Shown here: positions 17,395 through 25,761 of the stretch, one piece after another
Position numbering within the stretch: the stretch's first letter is position 1
Layout of the letters: each line of letters starts with the position of its first letter
NCBI RefSeq assembly: GCF_021568855.1
Contig: NZ_JAKGUG010000003.1
Location: forward strand, 248,001-312,000
Direction of reading: 5' to 3'
DNA length: 64,000 nt
Source: Dethiosulfovibrio russensis
Lineage (GTDB): Bacteria; Synergistota; Synergistia; Synergistales; Dethiosulfovibrionaceae
Made by a program: the position numbers and the translations under genes
The notes under the pieces: model-generated
What the model was told of the DNA's origin: nothing
Databases searched by the model: none
What the model saw: the letters and a program-made list of their open reading frames with translations, nothing else

Positions 17395-19260
17395 ATGTCT
17401 ATACTCGAAAACATGGAAGGACCGGATGAACTGGAGAGGTTAAACTACGCGGATGTAGACGTCCTCTGTCAGGACGTCAGGGATATGATAACCGACGTGG
17501 TATTCGAAAACGGTGGACATCTTGCCTCGTCTCTCGGAGCGGTTGAGCTAACGGTATCGATATTGAGGAACTTCGATCCTTATAGCGATCGAATCGTATT
17601 CGACGTGGGACATCAGACCTACCCCTACAAGATACTGACCGACAGAAGAGATCGTTTCCACTCGGTGAGAAGCCTGGGGGGAATCAGCGGCTTCCCCAAA
17701 AGATCCGAGAGTCCCTGCGATCATTTCGACGTCGGACACAGCAGCACGTCCCTGTCCGCTGCTTTAGGCTACGCAAAGGCCAGAGATCTCCTGAAAAAAG
17801 ATCACGAAGTCGTGGCGATAATAGGTGACGGCTCCATAATAAACGGGATGGCCTTCGAGGCTTTGAACCACCTCAAGGAAGCGGATACGAAGGTAATATT
17901 CGTCCTGAACGACAACGACATGGCAATAAGCCCGAGAATCGGCGGTGCAGCGAATCATTTCGCTCACCTCAGCGCCAACCCCTATTACCGCAAGCTCAAA
18001 AAGGCCATCAAGGAATGTTGCAAAGGCATCCCTAAAGGGGAGACCATCGAGCACATATTGGGGAAGGCTAAGGATCAGATAAAGAGTCTGGTGAAGCCGG
18101 AAAACCTCTTCGACTCCCTCGATATAGATTACTGGGGCCCCTTCGACGGGCATTCGGTGGAGGAGATGGACTTGATATTCTCCCTCGCAAGGAAGTTCGA
18201 TAAATCTGTCCTGATCCATCTTATAACCCAAAAGGGAAGAGGTCTCGAGATGGCGGAGAGAGAACCGAGCGTTTACCACGGAGTCCCTTCCGCTTTATCC
18301 CGGTTGAAAAAGGCCTCGAAAAGCTGGAGCCAGGCCGTAGCGGACGAAATAGGAGATCTGGCGGAAAGGGATCTCAGTGTCGTGGCCCTCACGCCTGCTA
18401 TGAAAGAAGGATCTAAGCTCAACGGTTTTGCGGAAAGCTTTCCCGATCGTTTTTTCGACGTGGGAATAGCCGAAGAACACATGGTTACCATGGCCGCCGG
18501 GATGGCGGCAGGGGGGCTTAAACCGGTCGCTTTCATATATTCCACCTTTCTTCAAAGGGCGATGGATCAGATGGCCCTGGACGTCTGCCTCCAAAATCTA
18601 CCTGTATTATTCGCTATAGACCGAGCCGGCATGGTCGGAGAGGACGGAGAGACCCATCAGGGACTCTTCGATATCGGATGGTGTCGAATGATTCCGAACC
18701 TGGTCGTTCAGGCTCCCAGAGATCTGGTGGATCTTAAAGCAATGATCGCCGAGGCGATGAATAGAGATGGGCCTACCGCTATAAGGTACCCCAGAGGAGC
18801 GGTGGTTACCTCTCTTTGTCGAGAGGGATCGAGATCGGTGCAGGGGCTTAGGGCGGAAATACTCTATCCCTCGCTGGGAGATGTTACCTATATGGGCATA
18901 GGGAAGACAGTGAACTTCTTAGCCCAAGCCAGAGACGAGGCCATTAGGAGGCTTTGTCCTTCTCCCGGCCTAGTTGATCTGAGGACCATCGCCCCTCTGG
19001 ACTATGAGACCCTGGACCCCATACTTCTGAGAGGCGGCACCTTAGTAACCGCCGAGGACGGCTATCTGGACGGAGGCATAGGAGAGGCTATAGCGGCCAG
19101 AGCCGCAGAGCTCAACGCCGACGTATCCATTCATCGTATGGGAGTAAAAAAAGCCTTCCTTCCTCATGGAACGGTTGAGGATCAATGGGAGATATGCGGC
19201 ATGACCCTGGAGAAAGCGGTGTCTTTTTGCGGTGAAAAAACGGAAAGAAAGACTGGATAA
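17395..19260 (+). CDS. dxs: 1-deoxy-D-xylulose-5-phosphate synthase
   Basis: Dxs joins pyruvate and glyceraldehyde 3-phosphate using TPP, the first MEP-pathway step. The 621-residue protein has the N-terminal TPP domain with DVGHQTYPYKIL and GDGSIINGMAFEALN, the central pyrimidine-binding domain with the conserved Glu in VGIAEEHMVTMAAGMA, and a C-terminal transketolase domain. The ATG at 17395 follows AAAGGAG by 8 bases; the open frame to the left lies within ispA. The end overlaps tlyA by 29 bp. Confidence 0.96.
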   Translation: MSILENMEGPDELERLNYADVDVLCQDVRDMITDVVFENGGHLASSLGAVELTVSILRNFDPYSDRIVFDVGHQTYPYKILTDRRDRFHSVRSLGGISGFPKRSESPCDHFDVGHSSTSLSAALGYAKARDLLKKDHEVVAIIGDGSIINGMAFEALNHLKEADTKVIFVLNDNDMAISPRIGGAANHFAHLSANPYYRKLKKAIKECCKGIPKGETIEHILGKAKDQIKSLVKPENLFDSLDIDYWGPFDGHSVEEMDLIFSLARKFDKSVLIHLITQKGRGLEMAEREPSVYHGVPSALSRLKKASKSWSQAVADEIGDLAERDLSVVALTPAMKEGSKLNGFAESFPDRFFDVGIAEEHMVTMAAGMAAGGLKPVAFIYSTFLQRAMDQMALDVCLQNLPVLFAIDRAGMVGEDGETHQGLFDIGWCRMIPNLVVQAPRDLVDLKAMIAEAMNRDGPTAIRYPRGAVVTSLCREGSRSVQGLRAEILYPSLGDVTYMGIGKTVNFLAQARDEAIRRLCPSPGLVDLRTIAPLDYETLDPILLRGGTLVTAEDGYLDGGIGEAIAARAAELNADVSIHRMGVKKAFLPHGTVEDQWEICGMTLEKAVSFCGEKTERKTG

Positions 19261-20044
19261 AAGAATGGTCGAGCTGGGGCTCTCCGAGACGAGAAGTCGA
19301 GCTCAGGCAGTTATCATGAGCGGCGAGGTTCTGTTGAACGGCGAGGTCGCGGATAAGGCCGGTACTCCTGTCGGCCTGGATGATCTGGTCGAACTTAAAG
19401 CCAAAGGGCGTACGGAATGGGCCAGTCGTGGAGCTTACAAACTTCTTGGAGGATTGGATTCCTTTCCCGTGTCGCCGGAGGGCAGGGTCTGTCTGGATGT
19501 GGGGGCCTCCACCGGAGGCTTTACCGATGTCCTACTGTCCAGAGGGGCGGAAAAGGTCTATGCCGTGGACGTGGGGTACGGGCAGCTTCATTGGAGATTG
19601 AGGACCGATCCCAGGGTCGTCATTATGGAGAGGACGAATGCCAGGTATATCGTCCCGGAGGATTTCTCGCCTCTGCCGTCACTTGCCGTCATGGACGCCT
19701 CTTTTATCTCGATAAGGCTCTTGCTCCCTGCTCTTGAGAGGATTCTTCCCGACGGCGGAGAGATATTAACCTTGGTCAAGCCTCAATTCGAGGCGGGGCG
19801 AGATAGGATCGGGAAGGGTGGAGTGGTGAAATCGTCCAAGCTACATTTGGATATCCTGAGAGAGCTGAACGATTTTATCTCTTCCGATACGAACCTGGGG
19901 CTTCGTGGCTGTGTCCCCTCTCCCATAAAGGGCCCCAAGGGGAACGTAGAATTTCTCTTTTATCTCGTTAAGGGGGACTCGTCGCTCTCCATCGACCTGG
20001 CAGCCGAGGTTGAGAAAGCCCACGAGGGGGAAATGGATGGATGA
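19232..20044 (+). CDS. tlyA: TlyA family rRNA 2'-O-methyltransferase
   Basis: The 270-residue protein has an N-terminal S4 RNA-binding domain (RLDKRMVELGLSETRSRAQAV, cut here for length, within residues 7-65). A FtsJ-like methyltransferase follows, with the SAM loop LDVGASTGGFTDVLL. TlyA proteins methylate 16S and 23S rRNA ribose positions; the hemolysin label is historical. It starts at GTG inside dxs, and its stop overlaps nadK as ATGA. Confidence 0.9.
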   Translation: MKKRKERLDKRMVELGLSETRSRAQAVIMSGEVLLNGEVADKAGTPVGLDDLVELKAKGRTEWASRGAYKLLGGLDSFPVSPEGRVCLDVGASTGGFTDVLLSRGAEKVYAVDVGYGQLHWRLRTDPRVVIMERTNARYIVPEDFSPLPSLAVMDASFISIRLLLPALERILPDGGEILTLVKPQFEAGRDRIGKGGVVKSSKLHLDILRELNDFISSDTNLGLRGCVPSPIKGPKGNVEFLFYLVKGDSSLSIDLAAEVEKAHEGEMDG

Positions 20045-20925
20045 CTCTGAATAAGGTCTTGGGACTTATCGTCAACACCCAGAAGCCGAAGGCTATAGAG
20101 ACGGCTCTTAAGCTTTTGCGTTGGGCACCGGAAAACGGGATAACGTTCAGACTTCCGCCTATGGAGGCCTCCGTTTTGGGGATGCCGGTGAACGACAGAG
20201 GCTGGAAGGACGGCATATCCGTGGCGATCGTCATAGGCGGAGACGGCACGTTTCTCAGGGCCGCTCGTTATGTCTTGGACGATCATATAGCTCTTTATGG
20301 AGTAAACCTGGGACGTCTCGGTTTTCTAGCCGCCGGCGACAGGGAAAACGTGGAAGACGATGTCCTCAAAATAGTCGCGGGAGACTATCAGATCCAAAGA
20401 AGACAGCTCATGCTAGGCGAACTTTACCGATCGAACCACAGGGAACACGTCCTATATGCTCTCAACGATCTGGTTCTGACCAAGGGAGCTCTCGCAAGGG
20501 TCATGGAGGTCGATATCAAGGTCTGCGGCAAGCCGACCAGCGTACTCAGGGCGGACGGCATAATAGCCTCGACTCCGACCGGGTCGACGGCATACGCTCT
20601 ATCGGCGGGAGGACCGATAGTACCTCCTCACGTACCCTGCATGATCATGGCCCCCATCTGTGCCCATACTCTCTATGCCAGGCCCATGGTTCTCGGACCG
20701 GAGGACGTCCTTACCCTCTCTCCCAAGGGGGAGAGCCGAGATATAACCCTCACCCAAGACGGCCAACTCGGATACGAGATACTTCCGGGAGATAGGATCG
20801 ATATAAGTCTGGCAAAAAACAAAGCGGTGGACACCCTTTGGCTGCCGGGAAGGGACTACTACGATCTTTTAAGTAAAAAACTCATGTGGGGACAGACCTT
20901 CTACGTCTCCGACGACGAGGAGTGA
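20041..20925 (+). CDS. nadK: NAD kinase
   Basis: NadK phosphorylates NAD to NADP. The 294-residue protein has GGDGT at residues 66-70, the NDLVLTKG region, and the second motif STPTGSTAYALSAGGPI. It lies between tlyA and recN. In Bacillus-type clusters argR/ahrC holds this slot; no ArgR is seen here. The start overlaps tlyA by 4 bp. Confidence 0.95.
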   Translation: MTLNKVLGLIVNTQKPKAIETALKLLRWAPENGITFRLPPMEASVLGMPVNDRGWKDGISVAIVIGGDGTFLRAARYVLDDHIALYGVNLGRLGFLAAGDRENVEDDVLKIVAGDYQIQRRQLMLGELYRSNHREHVLYALNDLVLTKGALARVMEVDIKVCGKPTSVLRADGIIASTPTGSTAYALSAGGPIVPPHVPCMIMAPICAHTLYARPMVLGPEDVLTLSPKGESRDITLTQDGQLGYEILPGDRIDISLAKNKAVDTLWLPGRDYYDLLSKKLMWGQTFYVSDDEE

Positions 20926-20929
20926 TCTC

Positions 20930-22594
20930 TTGATAGAGGAACTTCATATACGTCATATAGGAGGTATAAGGGAGAGTCACCTTCAATTTTCCTCCGGTCT
21001 GACAGCCATAACAGGCGAAAGCGGAGCTGGCAAAAGCAGCGTGGTCAGAGCCTTGGAGCTTGCGTCCGGAAAGAGGGCCTCTTCCTCCATAATAAGGTCC
21101 GGTAGCGACTCGGCAGAGGTGGAGGCCGTTTATCTTTTCGACGAGGAAGACCCCGATTTTCTCTACGGTTCGGAGGACGGGCGTCTGTTCGTAAGAAGGG
21201 AGATCGTAAAAAACGGACGAGGAAAGGTGCTCCTTCAAAACAGACAGGCTCCTGTAGGAGTCCTTTCGGAGGTATCTCAAAGGCTGATAACTATACAGAG
21301 TCAGTTCGCTCAGTTAGAGCTGCTGGATCAGGATAAACAGCTGCTTATCCTGGATCTCTGCGGTGGGGAGGAACTGAAAAAACTTCGGGAAAATCTGAGG
21401 GAGCAGGTCAAGGCGACCATATCCATAGAGAAGGAGCTTCAGAGCCTCCGACAACGACAGAGATCCGTCACGGATCGATTTAAAAGCGCCGAGGAAGTAG
21501 TCCACCGCTGGAGAAAGATGGATATCTCCGAGGAAAGCGAGGCCCTCTGGGAAGAGGAGTACAGAAGGCTGTCGGAGGAACTTGGCCGTCTGAACGACCT
21601 TCGTAAAATCGTCATAAGGATGAAAAACGACGAACCGGGAAGCGTCAAGGAAGAGTTGGACGATTTGATCCATCGTCTATCTCAGCTTCTCCCCAGGGAT
21701 AGATGCGATGAGCTATCCCCGCATATGGAAGCTATAGTTGAGGGGTACGGGGCTCTCCTAAACGAACTCGAAAGCGATTCCGACGAGGATCGTCGATCCG
21801 CCGTAGAGGAAAGCGTCGAAGAGCTTGAGTCAAAGATAGGCCACCTCAGGAAACTTAAAAGAACGGCCGGTGTGACATCTCTGAAAGAGCTTATCCTTTA
21901 CTGTAGAGAGGCGGACCAGGAGCTGGATTGGCTGTCCAAGAGTAACGATCTTAGACAGGGCCTGGAGAAGGACGTGGAGGAGCACAGGAAAATCGCGTCC
22001 AGGATGGCCTTGGCTCTTAGAAAGCTGAGAAAAGAGGCGGCTTTATGGCTTGAGGCCAGGGTAAACCGATGCCTGACCGAGATGGCTATGGAGGACGCTC
22101 GCTTTTCGGTGGGGCTGATAGAGGAGACAAAACTCAGACCCAACGGGGCGGACTTGGTCGAGTTCCGACTTGCATGGGGAAGGAACGAGCCAGGACCGGT
22201 CTCTAAGATGGCATCCGGAGGTGAATTAAGCCGCATCCTTTTGGCCATAAGGCTATCCCTTCCGGAGGAAGATCGACCCCCTACCGTCGTTTTCGACGAG
22301 GTGGAGGCCGGTTTGGGAGGTAGAGCAGCGGTGTTGGCCGGTCTGAAGCTGAGAGACCTGTCCCGCAGGTGCCAGGTGATAATGATTACCCATGAGGCAT
22401 CTATCGCGGCCCTGGCGGACAGACATCTGGTCGTCAAAAGAGACGGGATGGACAGTGATATATCCGAACTAGAGGACGAAGAGAGGGTGTCCGAGATAGC
22501 TAGGATGCTCTCCGGCGATCTGGATATGGACGAGGCCAGATCCCATGCCTCCATGCTCTTGAGACGAGGGGATGTGCCCGCATCCGTGGAGTAG
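20930..22594 (+). CDS. recN: DNA repair protein RecN
   Basis: RecN is an SMC-like ATPase for double-strand break repair. The 554-residue protein has Walker A GESGAGKS (about 29-36), long coiled-coil arms (about 140-370), and the C-terminal signature and Walker B regions in MASGGELSRILLAIRL and TVVFDEVEAGLGG. The TTG start at 20930 follows GAGGAG by about 7 bases and lies 4 bp after nadK. No terminator is obvious after the stop. Confidence 0.95.
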   Translation: MIEELHIRHIGGIRESHLQFSSGLTAITGESGAGKSSVVRALELASGKRASSSIIRSGSDSAEVEAVYLFDEEDPDFLYGSEDGRLFVRREIVKNGRGKVLLQNRQAPVGVLSEVSQRLITIQSQFAQLELLDQDKQLLILDLCGGEELKKLRENLREQVKATISIEKELQSLRQRQRSVTDRFKSAEEVVHRWRKMDISEESEALWEEEYRRLSEELGRLNDLRKIVIRMKNDEPGSVKEELDDLIHRLSQLLPRDRCDELSPHMEAIVEGYGALLNELESDSDEDRRSAVEESVEELESKIGHLRKLKRTAGVTSLKELILYCREADQELDWLSKSNDLRQGLEKDVEEHRKIASRMALALRKLRKEAALWLEARVNRCLTEMAMEDARFSVGLIEETKLRPNGADLVEFRLAWGRNEPGPVSKMASGGELSRILLAIRLSLPEEDRPPTVVFDEVEAGLGGRAAVLAGLKLRDLSRRCQVIMITHEASIAALADRHLVVKRDGMDSDISELEDEERVSEIARMLSGDLDMDEARSHASMLLRRGDVPASVE

Positions 22595-22640
22595 ATAGAG
22601 ATGCCTAAAAGCGCAAGCCCTCGGTGAAAATCGTATCTCC

Positions 22641-22669
22641 TTGACTTGTGTGGACCTTTCCCTTAAAAT
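22641..22669 (+). promoter_or_regulatory. Promoter of the rplU operon
   Basis: TTGACT (22641-22646) and TAAAAT (22664-22669) are separated by an ideal 17 bp. The expected transcript begins near 22676 and has a leader of about 72 bases before rplU. Confidence 0.85.
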
Positions 22670-22688
22670 GCAAAGGCTGTTGATATAC

Positions 22689-22740
22689 CGCGTGAGACGG
22701 GTCTTTAAAAGCTAAGCTACCCGTGCTCAGCGAGAGGAGG
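22689..22740 (+). promoter_or_regulatory. Structured L21-type mRNA leader before rplU
   Basis: A hairpin is visible in the leader: 22689-22691, 22693-22696 and 22697-22702 pair with 22730-22732, 22726-22729 and 22719-22724, with single bulges at 22692 and 22725. The right arm ends just before the GAGAGGAGG ribosome site. L21 leaders with autoregulatory roles are known in Firmicutes; assigning this one to that class is inference from position and fold. Confidence 0.55.
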
Positions 22741-22747
22741 AAATATA

Positions 22748-23059
22748 ATGTACGCAATAATCGAAACCGGTGGAAAGCAATATCGAGTTCAGCCAGGAGA
22801 CGAGCTCAAGATCGAGAAGTTGGCGATCGAGGAGAACGATCAGGTCTCCTTCGACAAGGTCCTTCTTGTAGGCTCGGAGAACGACGTTAAGGTCGGTACC
22901 CCCCATGTAGAGGGAGTCTCGGTAAAAGGAACCGTTCTCTCCAATGGCAAGAACAAGAAACTGATCGTCTTCAAGTACAAGAACAAGACTAAATACAGAA
23001 GATTCAGAGGGCACAGACAGCCCTTCAGTCTGGTCAGAATCGACTCTATCGACGGCTGA
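22748..23059 (+). CDS. rplU: 50S ribosomal protein L21
   Basis: The 103-residue protein begins MYAIIETGGKQYRVQPGD and has the C-terminal KKYRRFRGHRQPFS-like stretch (here TKYRRFRGHRQPFS), both typical of L21. It is the first gene of the classic rplU-prp-rpmA group. GAGAGGAGG precedes the ATG by 7 bases. The stop shares a base with prp (TGATG). Confidence 0.98.
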   Translation: MYAIIETGGKQYRVQPGDELKIEKLAIEENDQVSFDKVLLVGSENDVKVGTPHVEGVSVKGTVLSNGKNKKLIVFKYKNKTKYRRFRGHRQPFSLVRIDSIDG

Positions 23060-23388
23060 TGACCAAGGTGGTGATCTCCCGACGGAATGGTTTTATACAC
23101 GCTCTGTCGGTGGAGGGACATTCAGGATATGCCCCTTCGGGGGAGGATATCGTCTGTGCCGCGGTCACCACGCTTGTCCAGGCTCTCCATATAGGTCTTT
23201 CCGACGTCCTCGGTAAACCCGTGGATACCTGTGTAGACCAGGAAAGCACAAAGATAGCCCTTGAATGGCACGGTATGTCGTCGGAGGTTCAGGCGATAGC
23301 CGCAACGATCTGCGAGAGCTTCAGGGCTCTTGCGGAAACCTATCCGGAAAATGTACAATTGGTGGAGGTGCAGGAAGATGCTTCGTAA
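23059..23388 (+). CDS. prp: Ribosomal-processing cysteine protease Prp
   Basis: The 109-residue protein has the catalytic His21 (EGHSGYA) and Cys33 (EDIVCAAVT) of the Prp family. Prp removes the N-terminal extension of ribosomal protein L27, a step essential in Staphylococcus aureus. The expected substrate, an L27 with an extension ending LQFF, is encoded immediately downstream and overlaps by 11 bp. This matched pair makes the assignment strong. Confidence 0.95.
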   Translation: MTKVVISRRNGFIHALSVEGHSGYAPSGEDIVCAAVTTLVQALHIGLSDVLGKPVDTCVDQESTKIALEWHGMSSEVQAIAATICESFRALAETYPENVQLVEVQEDAS

Positions 23389-23671
23389 TCTATTAAGTCT
23401 TCAGTTTTTCGCCCATAAAAAGGGACAGGGGAGTAGCTCGAACGGAAGAGACTCTCGTGGACAGAGGCTTGGCCTCAAGCTCAGCGACGGTCAGATAGCC
23501 AAGGCCGGCAATATTATCGTTCGTCAGAGGGGAACGTCCTTTCATCCTGGCGTCAACGTCGGACTTGGCAAGGATTATACCCTGTTCGCTTTGAAGGACG
23601 GTATAGTCCGTTTCAAGAACAAGGGTACTAGAAAGTACGTCACCATAGAAGAACTCACCCCGGCCGTTTAA
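23378..23671 (+). CDS. rpmA: 50S ribosomal protein L27 with cleavable N-terminal extension
   Basis: The 97-residue protein begins [20 protein letters not shown]. Residues 1-11, ending in LQFF, match the Prp-cleaved leader of Firmicutes L27, so the mature protein should begin at Ala12. The rest ([33 protein letters not shown]) is standard L27. The ATG at 23378 is inside the end of prp; GGAGGTGCAGG lies just before it. Confidence 0.97.
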   Translation: MLRNLLSLQFFAHKKGQGSSSNGRDSRGQRLGLKLSDGQIAKAGNIIVRQRGTSFHPGVNVGLGKDYTLFALKDGIVRFKNKGTRKYVTIEELTPAV

Positions 23672-23737
23672 GAGAACTTCCTGCTTGGTCGAGAGTGATC
23701 TACTCAGGAACATAAGTTCTTTTATCCAGCTTTCTAG

Positions 23738-23767
23738 CGGGCCTAGGTAATCCTTGGCCCGTTTTTT
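23738..23767 (+). terminator. Intrinsic terminator (or attenuator) between rpmA and obg
   Basis: Stem 23738-23743 pairs with 23756-23761. After a T-T mismatch, three more pairs (23745-23747 with 23752-23754) close the loop TAAT. Six U residues (23762-23767) follow. It sits only 31 bp before the obg ATG, and I see no good promoter between them. Confidence 0.85.
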
Positions 23768-23798
23768 GTCATTCTCACCCTGGAGGGTAGGTACAACT

Positions 23799-25100
23799 AT
23801 GAAATTTGTAGATATAGTAACCATACAGGTGGCTGCCGGTAGAGGCGGTAACGGATGTATGAGTTTTCGCAGGGAAAAATTCGTTCCCAAAGGAGGTCCC
23901 GACGGCGGAAACGGCGGAAGGGGCGGCCATATTTTTCTCGAGGCCACCACGGATCTGCATACCCTGGCGGACTTCGAGTACTCTAGACATATTTCGTCCA
24001 ACAACGGAGCTCACGGACAGGGAGCCAGAAAATTCGGTGCCAACGCATCTGACGTGGTGATAAAGGTGCCATGTGGTACCATCGTTTTCGACAAGGAGAC
24101 GGGCGAGCCCCTGGCGGACTTGGTGGAACCCGGCGACCGTTGTCTGGTGGCCAAAGGTGGGAGAGGCGGGAAGGGCAACGCCCATTTCGCCAACTCCAGG
24201 AGGCGTGCGCCCCGTTTTTCCGAAAAAGGCGAGGATGGGGAAAAACGAAAGATAACCATGGAGCTCAAACTGATCGCCGATGTAGCTCTGGTAGGGGTTC
24301 CTAACGCGGGAAAATCGTCCCTTTTGGCGGCGATATCAAACGCCACACCTAAGATAGCCGATTATCCCTTTACCACTTTATCCCCTAACCTCGGAGTCAT
24401 GAAGATCGACCAGGATAAAATTGTCGTAGCCGACATACCGGGACTTATAGAAGGAGCTCATCAGAATAAAGGACTAGGTCATTACTTTCTTCGTCACATA
24501 GAGAGGACGAGGGTCATCGTCCACGTCCTGGATCTCAGCTCCGGGTCCCTTGAGAACGTCGTGAATCAATGGAAGACCGTTTTGGATGAGTTCCGGGCAT
24601 ACAATGCCGATCTGCTGGAGCGACCTTATATAGTCGTGGGGAACAAGATCGACATAGACTCGGCCAGGAATTTGATCGATCAGACAGGTGAATTCTTCTC
24701 CCAAAAGGGTATCCGCTTTATCGCTACAAGCGCTTTGAGTGGAGAAGGGGTCCAGGAATTCATGGATCATATAGTCTCACTGTCCAGAGAACATCCAAGA
24801 CCTACTGGGACCACTAGGCTGTTCGCGACGGTGGAGGAGGATCTTCCGGAAAGAAGAACCAGGGATAAGGTTCAGATCCTCAGGCTTCACGAATCCGGCT
24901 GCTTCAGGGTTATTCACCCCAGGATAGAGGCAGCTTCTGCCAGATACGATTTCGGTCAAGAAGAGGCTGCTGTGAGGTTTATGAGGATACTTAGACAATA
25001 TAAGGTGGAGGAACTCCTGGAGGCAAGCGGAGCTCAGGAGGGAGACACCATATATATAGGCGACGTCGCGTTCGAGTTCCAGCCGGAACGGGCTTACTGA
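23799..25100 (+). CDS. obg: GTPase Obg/CgtA
   Basis: Obg is a GTPase tied to 50S assembly, stringent response and division. The 433-residue protein has the glycine-rich N-terminal Obg fold (AAGRGGNGCMSFRREKFVP, GGPDGGNGGRGG), the G domain with GVPNAGKSS, DIPGLIEGAH, NKID and SALSG, and a C-terminal OCT domain (about 355-430). The ATG at 23799 has TGGAGGG upstream; the longer open frame starts within the terminator and is not used. Confidence 0.97.
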   Translation: MKFVDIVTIQVAAGRGGNGCMSFRREKFVPKGGPDGGNGGRGGHIFLEATTDLHTLADFEYSRHISSNNGAHGQGARKFGANASDVVIKVPCGTIVFDKETGEPLADLVEPGDRCLVAKGGRGGKGNAHFANSRRRAPRFSEKGEDGEKRKITMELKLIADVALVGVPNAGKSSLLAAISNATPKIADYPFTTLSPNLGVMKIDQDKIVVADIPGLIEGAHQNKGLGHYFLRHIERTRVIVHVLDLSSGSLENVVNQWKTVLDEFRAYNADLLERPYIVVGNKIDIDSARNLIDQTGEFFSQKGIRFIATSALSGEGVQEFMDHIVSLSREHPRPTGTTRLFATVEEDLPERRTRDKVQILRLHESGCFRVIHPRIEAASARYDFGQEEAAVRFMRILRQYKVEELLEASGAQEGDTIYIGDVAFEFQPERAY

Positions 25101-25108
25101 GAACCGTC

Positions 25109-25747
25109 ATGGCCTCTGTCCGTAAGATCGGCGTGATGGGAGGAACCTTCGATCCTATACATCACGGACATCTAGTAGCGGCGGAAGAAGCCTACCACGC
25201 CTTAGGCCTGGAGAGGGTTATATTCATCCCCACTGGAGATTCTTTTCATAAAAAAGACAGGCGAGTCACGTCTCCGGAAGACAGATACATGATGACCTGT
25301 CTGGCTACCTTGGAAAACGATCATTTTAGGGTCTCTCGGATCGAGATAGACAGACATGAACCTAGCTATACAGTGGAGACCATGAGAGAGATGAGCCATT
25401 GGTATCCCGAGGGTACCGCCTCCTTCTACTTTATCACCGGGGTGGATGCGGTTATGACGATGGAGAACTGGCATGAACACGAATATCTTCCCGGATTATG
25501 CACCATCGTGGCGGTAAGTCGTCCTGGTTACGACCGTGATGAAAGCCAGGTAGAAATCCCCTTCCCCGGCTTTCTAGGGAACTCGGTCGTTCCTCTCTCC
25601 ATTCCATCTCTGTCCATATCGAGCACCGACATAAGGAAACGGGTTGCAAAAGGGGAAAACATAAGGTATTTAGTTCCTCCTCTGGTGGAAAAGTTTATAG
25701 ATAAGAAAGGGCTTTACAGGAAGGACGGATCGGGACATAGAGCATAA
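25109..25747 (+). CDS. nadD: Nicotinate-nucleotide adenylyltransferase
   Basis: NadD adenylylates nicotinate mononucleotide to deamido-NAD, the substrate of NadE. The 212-residue protein has GGTFDPIHHGHL near the N-terminus and ISSTDIRKR near the C-terminus, both signature motifs of the nucleotidyltransferase fold. It starts 8 bp after obg. The obg-nadD pairing is widespread. Confidence 0.95.
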   Translation: MASVRKIGVMGGTFDPIHHGHLVAAEEAYHALGLERVIFIPTGDSFHKKDRRVTSPEDRYMMTCLATLENDHFRVSRIEIDRHEPSYTVETMREMSHWYPEGTASFYFITGVDAVMTMENWHEHEYLPGLCTIVAVSRPGYDRDESQVEIPFPGFLGNSVVPLSIPSLSISSTDIRKRVAKGENIRYLVPPLVEKFIDKKGLYRKDGSGHRA

Positions 25748-25761
25748 AAGAGGTGAAATCG

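Noticed and set aside
20121..20795. 224-residue open frame in another frame of nadK
   Set aside because: It is an Arg/Gly/Ser-rich alternative-frame reading of nadK, not a gene.
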